Shown: in pieces, positions 38,001 to 50,081 of the stretch | How the letters are laid out: each line of letters starts with the position of its first letter | Position numbering within the stretch: the first letter of the stretch is position 1 | Assembly: GCF_019649055.1 (NCBI RefSeq) | Contig: NW_026570328.1 | Span: forward strand, 310,001-374,000 | DNA length: 64,000 nt | Reading direction: 5' to 3' | From: Paramacrobiotus metropolitanus | Taxonomy: Eukaryota; Tardigrada; Eutardigrada; Parachela; Macrobiotidae | Notes under the pieces: generated by a model | Seen by the model: only the letters and a program-made list of their open reading frames with translations | Told to the model about the DNA's origin: nothing | Database searches by the model: none | Translations under genes and position numbers: made by a program

Positions 38001-41000
38001 ATATTTAAGGCAAATATGTTGTTATATTTTGGTAGTATAGCATATTTTTGTTACAAATTTCGACTACTTCGAAGTACTTCACGGAAAGTGCACCAAAGTA
38101 GTTATACGAAATTTTTAACTCTCTGCATGCCCTTTATTACCTGAAGTCGCACATAATGCATTCATAATTCTGCAACTGAATGAGATGTTGGCGGTGTCTT
38201 ATTTCCATTTTATTTGTTGATGAAATTGCAAACCAGCGGCCAGAATGGAATTTCCTGTGTGTTCATCTCGCCAAATTCTTCCTCGCACCTGGCCGTCATA
38301 AAGTTACAGAGGTAGCAGCAGCAGTACCACTTCACATATATCGATTAGAGGCACACGTGCATTCTCAAAGCTGACCGGGTAATTTGGGGGAAATATGACG
38401 GAGTACACATTTGACAATATGATTTCATCATTCACGGTGTGATAGCTAAATAGGCTGATACAGCCGGGCAATATCCTATTTGAATGTAATTTGATACCGT
38501 GCATGCTGGTGGTCATTTTTGTCATCAATAATGCAATGCCGGTGGTAGCCACGCTGACCGGCAGCAGCCATTGCAGCAGCTGCTTTTCCAACCATGCACC
38601 CAACATTACGGAACGCCGCGCTTTATGGTCACGTCATGTTTTGTTCCCGAAATATTTATTGTTGACTTTGTGTTCACACAGGTATAAGTGGATCGGATGC
38701 GGATATCCTCCCGGCCGCGGGAGCTAGTCAGGTAGCGGCAGATGCTATCCGGTCTCTTGTCAACGCCACCGATGATCAGCGCCGCAACACATCGTTAACT
38801 TTCGCCCGTGATGATGCGGCCCCATTATCTACATCAGGCTCATTATTAAGTCCATATTCAGCATGGTCCGGGAATGCTAGCACGACAGTACCGTTGACAG
38901 TCCATCTTCCATTTAGCGGTGCAGATCAAGCGGCCCCACCCCGTCCGAATATGACGGTCACGGCCAGTCCCAGTACTGTTCAGCAGCGGAAGAATGGCAG
39001 CAATTGTTACTTCCCCTCGGAATATCAGGGCATTTATCAGGTGCAATCATCCATTGATCCGCAAGGCCGCGTGCAATATGATCAGGTAGAAATTGGACCA
39101 CAAGACATCTCCGTCTGGGGCACCTGCCACTCCCTGGTCGGCCAACATGTTCTGCTGCATATCGGGTATGTACGGTCACTGTATGGTGAGCGGTTTAGTA
39201 CAGTGGACAACGACTGGCTGATCATTACGCTTCCTTATCGTCTCAGGAGCGCTAAAGAAATAGGCGGTGACAAATCCCATTATTCATTTCATTGCACACT
39301 TTGTAAGATCAACATGCTATTTTGACCCTTCCTTAAATTTCCTCCCTTTCTACACTCCTTTTCTGGTGGAGAGTTGTTCTCACTTAATGAATCGGATTAT
39401 TTAAGCCGATTACTAACGATTGCTAATTAAGCGGTTCAATCACGACCTGTCAGTCGTGAATGCGAGTTGTGCATAATTATGCAGAATCAGGCAGTGAAGT
39501 GCAAACATTTGATAAATATTATGTACCCCTCATTTTTAAAAAAACCTGTGACATTTCTGGCGATTTATATTGGGTACTTATGTATTACTCGTATATTGCT
39601 CTTCTGTACAATGGTCTCATGATTCATACTGTATACTCATGAGAACCACATATTTTATACTAAAATATACATCTGTAGATTATTTATTGCTGTATTCGAA
39701 ATGTTTTCTGAAGATATTTATCATGTAACTTACCACTGTTTTATCATGTAACTTACAATTTTTATATTAGTGTCTGCAACTTCAACATCGTTCTTCGTAA
39801 GGATTCGGAATTATGCCTTAATGATGGCTCATGATGTTTTTTTTTCAGGGGAGAAGCCGGTGACTGTTTCCGGTGCATTCATCTGTCCATGAAAACTCCA
39901 TCAGTGCTGCAGGTCTTTCCCGAAGGTAATGTTATGGTTTTATTAAATACTGTGTGTGCGTATCTTACAGACCGTAATTTCAATGTTGATTTCACTTTAT
40001 AGGTTTGCAAGATAAATGTTATACAAACGAAGAAGCTGCTCGATCAAAGTGTCCCCAGCTCGCTTCTCTCCGACCGGGCGATGGTATTTTTCTTTGGCGT
40101 AAGTTATTGACTGATTGTACATTGAGACTGTATTTTGAAGAATGGAAAACGCAAAGTTAAACAGACAAAACGATTGGGTTTTCCATGAAAAAGCCGTCTT
40201 CTGTGTAGCAAAGATTATTGATACACCCTATTTAATTTATCGTGCACATGGTTCCAGTCCAAATATTCGTTTCATGAGGGGCCTCGTATTTGAACAGGAA
40301 AATCAGGTTCCATTGAACCGGCGACTTTGGTAACGGGGCAAAATATTTACCGAACGCTTTGTCCATTGGAAGGGGAGTTCACGTTTAAATATTATCTGAA
40401 TGGCCGGCCGCTGTGCGAAACCGGAAATGCGCCAGTCAATATTCTGGACGGTCCGGAATGGAGCACAAATACTCCACAGCAGCCGCATAATGCCGCAGCG
40501 CCAACTATTAGCCAGCGCAGTGCTGCAAATCTGGAACAAAGTGATTTCGAACAGCCATTATCCTTCATTAGCACATGTCCATCCAGGGACATTTTGCACG
40601 CTACATTTCGGACGTGCGACATTACTGACCGAGGTAATATAAAGCGTATGCTGCGTAACCATCGTCATATCTACGTACAAATGTACAAGGAATGTTAAAA
40701 TACATACATACGTAACCATATAGGAACATCGACGATAAAATATTTAATAAACAATATAATTCTGTTCAGATTTCATAGTTCCAACTTTAATTTTCTCACA
40801 ATCAGTTTGAATCTTTCACATCTCTTAGCATTAGAATTAATCCACATGCGCTTTCGACAGACAAACGCACTTTAGAGTAATGAACCTTTTAAATGCTGCG
40901 AAAGTTGTAACTGGTTAACGGCTAACGACTAATTAGAGATGGAAGATCTGCATGGGCGCCTGAACTTGTTGTGCCGGAAATGAAGCGTTGCGAACTCGCG

Positions 41001-44000
41001 CACACAGACGGTGTAACATGTAACATCTTTAAATGCCACTTAACCGGATCTGCAGCAAATTGCTATCCAACGACGTTACTTTTTGTTGTTCTAATGGAAA
41101 ATCTTTCTGAAAATGAACAGGAAAGCAAACAAAATGCACAGACATTAAACCCATTCCGCACAATTCTCGAACAAGTACCATCAAACTGTCTGATTCTTTG
41201 TTTCCGTTATGTTGGATTAAGTGCCCATGTAAAATCAATGCCATGCTGTTAAGTGACCTTTTCAAAGATACTCATCTAATTACAGCGACGCTCATTATTT
41301 ATGCAAATGCATACGTAGAATGAATTTTTAATTTGCAGAAACGAACTTCAAATGTTTGGGAACATGGCCTGGCGAAGATGGGCAATCGTACATCGGTCTA
41401 ATGGATTTCTACGACGATTCATATGCTAAATATCGTTGCGCAGTAAGCAACCAATTTCTAATAAATTACAAGTAATAACGTATGCTGGATTTTATAAAGA
41501 CATATTCCGTAAAGCAAATTACTTACTGCTCCGGTCTAGTCTATGCATTTGTGGGCTTTTACGTTTTTACGTTATAAATGTCGAAATTACGACCATGCAG
41601 TCGCGTTTAATTTAGTACCGGGAAACGTTTACAATAAAATACGATATCTACAAATAAATCTTGGATTCGGCGCGCTGACCAGCTTCATACTGCGTTAGTC
41701 GTTTGCAACGATTTGCTTTATATAAACGTCGAAATTTTGAGTTTATTTTTTATTATGTTATTTTTAACATTTTTTGCACTCGTTATGTACGAAAAATGTT
41801 GAATTATTGCAGTTGTTCAAGGAGGAAAAGATCCACTCTGTGACCAACGGAGTACCACTAACAAGTTCCGTCTTCCATGTTTCTCTCTCACCGGACTCAA
41901 GCTGCAACAATGAATTGTATAATGCCACGGTTGGATACGAAACCCTTTCCTTGTTTCCCGTACAGAAATTTAACAAACGAAAGATCAAAGCCAAACTGTG
42001 GGAACTGAAACGTCGATTAGCCATGGAGAATTCGTTGTCGAGCGGGAACGATGAGCATGGAACTAATAAACCGCTGGGTCGTTTGCTTTTTGCGGGTGGC
42101 AAAAATCCTATGTTTGGTCGACCACCAAAATGTACGGGATAGAGGCGTTATTCGTAAATTGTCGCGGTTGTTCAAATTGTATTTCCGTATATCTCCGACA
42201 TAGTGAAAATTTAAAATGATCTTTATTTTCAGATGGAATGGACAACATGGAAGAAAATGTGACATGCCGCTTTCCAGAATGGATGCAAGGAAACTGGCAG
42301 TATTTCTCTGTACAAAACGATGATCTGTATACCAAAGAAGCACTGGATAGTGCGGATGCGTACATGTACAGTGATACCGGCAAACAGCGATATCTCTGTG
42401 TTGGACGAGACGTTAAAGCATTCGGCCAGGATGAGAGCATTGTACTGTACTCGCAAACAAGCTGGTAAATATTCTTTAACTATCACCTCAACGAAAAAGA
42501 TCACGAAACCTGTATAAAGAAATCAAAAAATCAAATCAAATCAAATCTTTAAATATTTTGCTGTTTGCAGCGGTGAAGAAAGCATTGCTTGCTTATGGGT
42601 GCGTAAAAGGGCACCGGCACCATGGAATTTCGAAAAGGTAAGTAATTACGATATGTTTTTTTTTTGCAAAATGATTATGTGGTAAAGATTGTGCGTTTCG
42701 CATAGGTCATCCAATACCATTTGCCGATGCCACTGTGCTAAAGCGTCACACCGGTGTGGCAACCGACGGTTCATCTGGGCCGTCGGTATTTCCGCCTTTT
42801 GACGTCTGTGAAGAATCTTTCTTCCTTGGATCCGCATGGAACACTCAAATCAGTGCGTGCCGGTTGTCTGGCGAGAAGCGAACAAATTATGGTAATGACT
42901 TTCATTTACAGATCTGGACAGCGGTGTAAATGAGAAGATTGAGACGTCCACGTGTCCGTTTTCCGGTGAACTGGAGGCGTACATGGGAAATGGCGAGAAA
43001 TGCACCGCATTTTCCTCCCATTGTGGCACGCCGGATGTCTTTGAATATAAGCTGCGTACCTGTAAACAGAATTCCAGTCCGAAAGATGTCGTAATTTATG
43101 ATGGTAAGACATTTCGAGTAATAATGTGTTGTGCTGATAAAGAGTAGCATGAATTACAATCATTCCGTCAATTTTTTCTTTGAAGTACGAATATGCAGAT
43201 TATTAAAGGTTTGTGGTGCTTTCTTCTTAGAGCGACATTTTCGATGCGTGTCAACATGGAACAGCAACGGTTACATCTTGTTCTTAACGGAGCTGTTAAA
43301 ACCAGAAGATCTGGAAACATCTGTGGTCTCCGCAGCTCGAAGGAACAATTCCAGAAGTAGCAATTTTGGATCTAACAATATCCAGACACAGTGTTTCGTA
43401 AGTCGACGAGCTTGCGAGTAGGTTGCCACATTACAGTACTCTGTACCCGTACATTTATTATACAATTTTATTACACAGGTAATGAAGGCGCTACCCGATG
43501 AACACGGATATGTGATAGCATCGTTGAATTCCAATTGTCGGCACGTTAGCGTGGAAGAATCCGAGTGGGATCAGCTTTTATCACAATCTGGATTGAAGTT
43601 TACTCTAACAGGTGAAATACGGCTAAAAAACGACAACGAAGTTATTGTCAGTGTAAATACGTCACTGTTTAAATAAGCACTGAAGAACAGACGGAGAAGA
43701 AAATTTACAATGGACTTGTAAAGTACTCTGTACATCTAGTAATCTACCGCACATATATACGATCTTATATGTGTGTATTAGTATCTTCATGATTTACAGT
43801 ACAATATATGCTTATTTTAAACATTCCTATCCGGATAGATTTAAATTTAACCGACTTAAACAGTTATAATAAGCCAGCTCTTTGACGCTGCTGAGTACAC
43901 GTTCGAGTCATTTTAAGAGAATTTTGATCTTGAACAACATTACTATGTCGTATCATGTATGTGTCTGTACTATGATCACCTCTTCTAAACTTCTAATTTG

Positions 44001-44353
44001 TCTATTTTTACAGCAAATTGTTCCTCATCACCGGCAAGCCAAATGAACGTTTTGAGTAACGATAATGCTTCCAATGAAATTCCAAGCACACTATACGGTC
44101 GTTATCACCCTCCGAAATTACGGCATAATGGATGGAATAACGAAACTGACGATGATTTTAATGCAATTTCAAACGCAATTACCAAGAGCGGTACGTTGAG
44201 ACATTTCTTTAACCAGTTGAGTTATAGCTGGGTTTTCTCGTTGCAGCGTCCAGCTCCAACTCAATATTCCAAAATTCCCAACGAGCAGCAAGGTTGCTGG
44301 CAGTTGTTGTATTGACTGTGATTTGTTTACGGAAAGACTTTATTTACTTATAA
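35051..44353 (+). CDS. Large secreted/membrane-anchored cysteine-rich protein (DUF7042-7045-like repeats)
   Basis: Function unknown. Exons: 35051-35171, 38682-39165, 39849-39925, 40003-40083, 40307-40633, 41339-41442, 41813-42131, 42233-42464, 42571-42637, 42706-42891, 42912-43103, 43231-43397, 43479-43611, 44014-44190, 44247-44353; about 924 residues if one base is restored at the exon 9/10 junction. A signal peptide (SKVIVIFCITCPRYADA) is followed by a Ser/Thr/Ala-rich stretch and cysteine domains that open with CYFPSEYQGIY, CPLEGEF, CRFPEWMQGNW and CPFSGELEAYMG. This pattern recalls the DUF7042-DUF7045 protein family. The C-terminus is hydrophobic (AARLLAVVVLTVICL), giving a type I or GPI anchor. 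Exon 1 is the weakest assignment: it is 3.5 kb away, but phase and signal peptide fit. Exons 10-15 are duplicated at 55.4-57.1 kb. Confidence 0.72.
40972..41303 (+). repeat. Intronic segment also present at 55.1-55.5 kb
   Basis: This part of intron 5 of the cysteine-rich gene carries a 93-codon ORF (40971-41252) and is closely repeated at 55134-55450. The ORF is interrupted in the second copy and has no splice support. It is the 5' end of the partial gene duplication, not an exon. Confidence 0.75.
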
Positions 44354-46263
44354 TTGTGTACAAAATATCTTTGTTGTTGTTCTTTTGTTTTGATTTCATT
44401 GGGGATGTTAAATTCACAATCAATTTGACACGTGAATTGAAGAGTCTGGCCTTCTTGAATGGTGCAGTAATTGTGTGGTTAACAATGGTATTACATAAAG
44501 GTGCGCATTTAATCGTGTATTTCTAAAATCTGGCAGTACATATTAATACATATTAATTAAAAACATTATTATTATAGTTAACGTTTATCAATATGCATAA
44601 TTATTTCCGTAGCTTAATCAACACTTTTCAATCCAGTTTAGTCGCGCACGCAGTGCATACATATATTGCAGAAATGAATCTGAAAGTAGTGTAAATGCTA
44701 ATCCCAAGGATCCCAAGAATATATCAATGTACCTTTACTGCTTTCCGATTCTCCAAAAAACAAAACAGAACTTGAATCATCCATCAGCTGGATCGGCGAC
44801 GGGAATAAGCAGTTAGTAAAACCCACTGTATTGTACAAGTACAGGTATAAGCACAATATGTATTGTATACTTTAATTTCTATTGCTACTCGCTAGTACTA
44901 TTGTTAGCTACTCGTATACGATCTTGGGCAGCGTACTGTATAACTGACCACGAGCAGCAGTTAATATTGTGTTTGACCATAGCGTGAGCATTGAGCAGTG
45001 CTAGGTATACGGTATCTGCGGCCATCAGAAGTACTGGCGATTGCTTGAATAGATAGTCGGTATTCTCCATTTGAATTTTTTAATTTGACGGTGTATTGAA
45101 AATCTTTAAATTTTAAATTTTTTATATTTTTACGCCCTTTGCTAGGTTCTGATGGAAAGATTGATTCTTCGGTTTCCTCCAGGTACTACATTCATCGACA
45201 ATGAGTTTCTCTACTTTTATTTCCGGGTTAAATATTTTTGAACATTAATTCCCTTGCATAGGTTTCCAAGTTTTTGTTAGGGATGGCGCGGAAGACTACA
45301 TTTATTTGCTGGAATCTCTACTCATCACGGATTTGCAACATCATTTCCAGCCCGCTCTGGAAATTGATGGTGACCGAATTTTTCTTACACCAGTCAGCGA
45401 CAGGAGCATACAATATATCAACAGAATTATGGCCCCATCTCTGCGGTATGACTAATATTTCACTGATTTGTGAGAAATTAGTGTTAGAAAACAAGCATTA
45501 AGAAACTCTGACAATGCTTGAAACGAAATGAATGTTCAAAGAAAATTAAATAAGCACTTTAACGTAATATGGACTTTGATTAATCGATATCAGTTAACCT
45601 TGAATTACAGTCCGCGTCTGCTCCTATCTTGGGTGGACGTCGGCTGGGAAGGAGGATGGAATCTCGGCATCCAGATTCCATAGCCGATCTCTGTCGAGGA
45701 ATTTCGAAATGGCCCCCAAAGATCTTATCGAAACTGGTACGAACTGCTTTACGGAAATCATTGGTTTTGCTTCGTCTGTGTTTTTATCGGGGTAAGCTGC
45801 AGCTGCTGTTTATATTATCTGCTGCCGCCACCTGAAATTACCATTCGTTCGTATTTTTTCCTTGATTTTCGCTGGATTGTGAGTATTATTGTTTATTGTA
45901 TTTTGAACTTTGAAGCGTTAATAAATACTAAAATTCTGAATGGGAACTGGTCTTTTATTTTTTGACAAACAAATCTACCAAATTAGGAATCTGGCACAGC
46001 TTACGGTGATAATAATCTTGCAATTGTATGGACGACTGACTTTGAAAGTCTAACCGACTTACGTATTTCTTATGCGGAAAGCCACAGTAATTGTTTCTCT
46101 TTGTCCGTTGCCATTAGAGTTTGCAAGAGTTACCGTTTCCGCAAGGCGGTTACTTGTACTTCAAAGCTGAGTATAACAGCTCGTCGGTCGATTTTGATGT
46201 GTGTTTTCGTGTAGTTCTGTTTGAGTTTGTTCTGTATTTTTTGTGTTATCTTTTTCTTCGCAG
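44354..46263 (+). other. Region with unassigned coding-like segments before exportin-7
   Basis: Several plus-strand stretches look protein-like but do not join into a recognised product. One is 45269-45456 (DGAEDYIYLLESLL, DGDRIFLTPVSDRS); with phase-2 splicing it continues at 45612 as PRLLLSWVDVGW and stops soon after. The other is 45988-46220 (WTTDFESLTDLRISYAE, overlapped in another frame by LPFPQGGYLYFKAEYNSSS). None resembles the missing N-terminal half of exportin-7, and the 1.9 kb is too short to hold it. These may be remnants of another gene. Confidence 0.3.
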
Positions 46264-48734
46264 ATTTCGGGGAGTCACAGGTGTTCCCCCACTATAGCTT
46301 AAAATTTTGGGGGAACAGCGACAGCGTCGTATCCCGTAGTCTGCAGCTTCTCAACGATCTTTCTATGGGATACAGCAGTATTCGACGTATGGTCAAGCTG
46401 GATGAAGTTCAGTTTTTGCTGAAAAATCATACGGTTAGCGACTGGTTTATCAAAACGCAAATCCGTATACTTGGCCGGTTATTTTGTATTGAACTTGCAT
46501 GTGCCTACTCCTAGAGTGGGTGCTGCTAACGTGCTAGCTAGTTGCTGCTAACTAGTTTTCCGATTTCAGAGTGAACATTTCTCGTTTTTGGGCGCTAATT
46601 CTACATTGGGTGATTTGAAATGCCGTACTGCATTCTACGCCTCCTTAACGCGGCTGTTAATCATTGAACTGGCAGAGGATGAGGATAAACTGGATGAGTT
46701 CATGCGGCCAATCGGAGGTACGGTGTATTTCTCTGCGCTCCTTTTGGCAAATGATATTGGTAGGGCACTGACAGTACAGTATACTTAAAGGATAGCTTGA
46801 TCAGAGAATATCAGAACATCGAACTTCAGGGATTTGCTTAATTTCTAATTTTGCAGTGGAGTTTGAGGAACTGGGCAGACTTATGACACACGCCGCTACT
46901 GCCATGTTTAACGAGCGCGAAGCAAAACTGGCGGCAATCGGCATCGCGAGAGATCTCCGAGGAATTTCATCCGCTTTGCTGAACCGTACATCGTATATTT
47001 TATTCTTTGACTGGATGTAAGTGATGTTTCTTTAATTTATCGATTTGTCGGATGAAACGATATGTCGCTTTCGATTAACTAAGAAAATTTTAAATAGTTT
47101 TGTATTTAACAGAATGATGATGATATATTACCATTTTACAGTGTTGTTCGGTATTTTGCAGATATCCCAAGTACCTTAACGTGTGCCAGCGCGTTGTTGA
47201 ATATTGGTATTCGGACCCCGCTGTGACGACACCTATGTTGAAATTCATGGCGGAATTGGCACAGAATCGCTCGCAGCGGATACAATTTGATATCTCGTCT
47301 CCAAACGGGATCTTGCTCTTTAAAGAAATTAGCAAGATGTTCACCGTCTACGGTATGAGGTTGTCTGCTCTGCTCATCTTTAACCTGACTACGAATTCTA
47401 AGGGATTCTATCCTAGGTACGCGTATGCTGACCATTAGTGACATTCCAAAGCAGGATTTATATCCCCGCAAGTTGAAGGGCGTCGCCGTGGCCCTCACCA
47501 TGTTCAAATACGCTCTCATGGGCAATTACTGCAATTTTGGTGTTTTTCTGCTCTACGGTGATCGCACGCTGGACGAGGCGCTACAAGTTCTCATTAAACT
47601 GATCACTTCAGTTTCCCACTCTGATCTCCTGGTATGACGTGCTTTTCCCTGCCTGTTGCACTAATTGGATATTCATTCAATTTGCCTGTTGTATTTGGTA
47701 GGAATATCCAAAACTCGGTCAGGCATATTACTCTTTACTCGACGTTGTCTCTCTGAACCACATTGACTTCCTGATCAATGTGGATCCCCCAGTGTTTTTA
47801 TACATTCTTACCAGTATTTCCGAAGGGATAAATTCTCTCGGTAGGTTAATTGTGCATGTAATTTTTAATATCTTTACCGTTGCCAGACAGTTTCAAGCGT
47901 TCAAAAGCACCGTGAAAATGCACATGTGTGCTGTTTTAGAAACTGTTGTGAATTCAGCCAGCTGCTCCTCGTTGGACAACATCATCACGGCTTTATATAG
48001 GGAAATTCAGCGTCGCCACAAGCATCCTGAATTGGCTGCCACGGAAAATCGTTCCTCTGTGTTGCGCATCTACGAAGTGCAGCCGCAGCTTTTCCAGCAG
48101 CTGATGACAACAATCTTACGCATTGCTGTGTTCGAAGAAGGACGCAATCACTGGTCTTTCACGACCGTTATTGGGTCTGGTCCTTCTCTGCGATCAGGTA
48201 TAACTGACAGATTTGCAAGCTTATGATTTTAAACCATCTGCAGTATTTTTTTTATTATAGTGAAAGTACTCTCAGATATTGATAAAGTTTTCATTTAGCA
48301 TTTCCAAGAATTGCAACCGCGCATTATACAATCATTTCCCGAAGACAAACGGGGTCAGGTTGCCAACTGCTTTATCATCTTGATGGATGGGGTGGAGCGG
48401 AATTTATCGAATAAGACTCGCGACAGGTACAATTATCTTGAATAGAACAAGTGTTATCCCCCGTTTGTAATTTGTAAAGATTTATTTTTGATTATTTTAC
48501 GTAGTAACCGAAGGCTTACACATTACCGTTTGGGTAATGATGTGAACACTTGCTTACAGATTTACACAGAATTTATCTTTATTCCGTCGCGAATTAAACG
48601 AGACGCAGAAAGGGCTGGACAGTAGTAATCCCATGCTGGACTGGATTGCTGTGCGTGAAGAGCTGGATAAATTTTGGCTGCGTCTGAACTCCGAGTTCAC
48701 CGGCAGTGGAGGTGTGTTCGTCGATTTTAAATGA
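46264..48734 (+). CDS. XPO7: Exportin-7 (RanBP16), C-terminal half only, one internal frameshift
   Basis: Exportin-7 is an importin-beta-family nuclear transport receptor of about 1,090 residues. Exons here: 46264-46433, 46570-46717, 46857-47016, 47162-47352, 47417-47631, 47702-48197, 48299-48426, 48560-48734, about 559 residues covering the C-terminal half. Diagnostic blocks: [21 protein letters not shown] then [53 protein letters not shown] then [43 protein letters not shown]. Exon 46264 starts in mid-codon, so at least one upstream exon existed. No N-terminal half is present. Exon 47702-48197 contains one extra base near 48161, and an insertion of about 30 residues after SISEGINSL that could hide a tiny intron. 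The C-terminus extends past the human end; a further exon is possible. Confidence 0.9.
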
Positions 48735-50081
48735 AAAAACAATGGATTGAATGGCGCATGCGATGTTAGTAAGATGTTGACTTCTGTTTGCTTGATGCTT
48801 AACGGGATATATATTCGGTGTATTACGCAGGTGAATTGGTTCTGATTTACGAACCACCATCCAGCAAGACTGTGAGTTTTCTCATGTGACATGCTGTGGC
48901 ACTGGACACGGCCATTCCCAGTTTATATTAATTGTTTGTCGTTTTTGGCGGGCATTTTTGTGGACTACAGAATTTTTCTTAGTTTTTACGCTTTATTTGT
49001 CATTTGTTGCAGGCTGCACCCACTTGCAGTGGCATGCGGTTCAGGCCTTTCGGTTTTTGTATAGGATGAACCTGCTCACAGTGCAGCTCTCGGAAACGAA
49101 TATACTACTGAATTTTTATGTTCGATGTACTGCGAGACGGGGGGCTGGTTATTTCGAGTTGATATCTGTGAATCTACAACAAAAACGACGGTTCCGTTGC
49201 TTTATACAATGCTTCCATGTCGGTTCTTACACATCGGTTTTGTTCATCTCGTTTAATTTATTTTACGAGTACGTAATAATTACCAGCACTGCGCTATGCG
49301 CTGATGTGAAACTAACACTATCTGGTATTATACTTTTCAGAAGAAGATTTACAAAGGATATTTGATCATTATAATTAGCTTTAATCTGCGCAAGCGTATT
49401 GTCACGTGTACTGGCTGTTGCCGAAAAAAGATACTTGTATATTTATTTACAGCTAATCAGTAATGACTAATACAGTAACTGTAGAATTGAATTTCACTAA
49501 ATGTGAACTTTTCAAACACAGAAAATATTGTTTGATGTAAATTTTATTTTCTTAGTCGATATCCTATCACGAGGCGTAAAACAAAAATCAAAATCTGAAA
49601 ATTCAATGCGCAGTGCTAGTCTGGCGAACTTCTGGGCCAGAACTAGAAGTACTCAAGCAGCGCGCTTTAGTTTATAATGTCATACACTGCCACTCCATGG
49701 CGGCCTACCATGGCTCGATAAGAGATGGTTAATCCATAAGGGAAATGGCCCGGTACATAGCGTCAAGAATGGGATACACGCACAAAAACTTTCGCTTTCG
49801 CACACTACGAATCACTTTTTTGTAAAACTTCATGTCATTTTAAAGCTAAATGATTTGTATACATTGTTCCGAAACCCGTTTCCCTTAAGCTATGGATATG
49901 GACAGGACAGTATGGTGTCTTTTTAGTCTTGCCCAAAGCGTCTGTTAAAGTTATAATATTATAATTATTGTTTTTCTCCTTTACCGTAAAGGCTTTACCC
50001 TGGGATAACGTTAAACGTGGTGTTATGAAAAGCAAAATTCTCGTGGTCCTTCTGAGCTTTTGGTAACTTACCGCAACCACA
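48735..50081. other. Intergenic region between exportin-7 and the ABCF2/RTF1 composite
   Basis: Mostly AT-rich sequence without genes. An ORF at 48886-49365 has no recognisable domain. A diverged repeat copy lies at about 49728-49890. The composite gene's promoter should be close to 50 kb. Confidence 0.45.
49728..49890 (+). repeat. Diverged copy of the 53-kb palindrome arm
   Basis: Aligns with 53229-53375: both run from AAGGGAA-TGG-CCGGTACA through CTTTCGC-CACT and GATTTGTATACA to a GAAACCCGTTT/GAAAACCGTTT word. The many mismatches suggest an older copy of the same dispersed element. Confidence 0.6.

Noticed and set aside
40971-41252. A 93-codon ORF as a possible exon of the cysteine-rich gene
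   Set aside because: Exon 5 splices in phase to 41339 without it, and the copy at 55.1-55.4 kb is interrupted.
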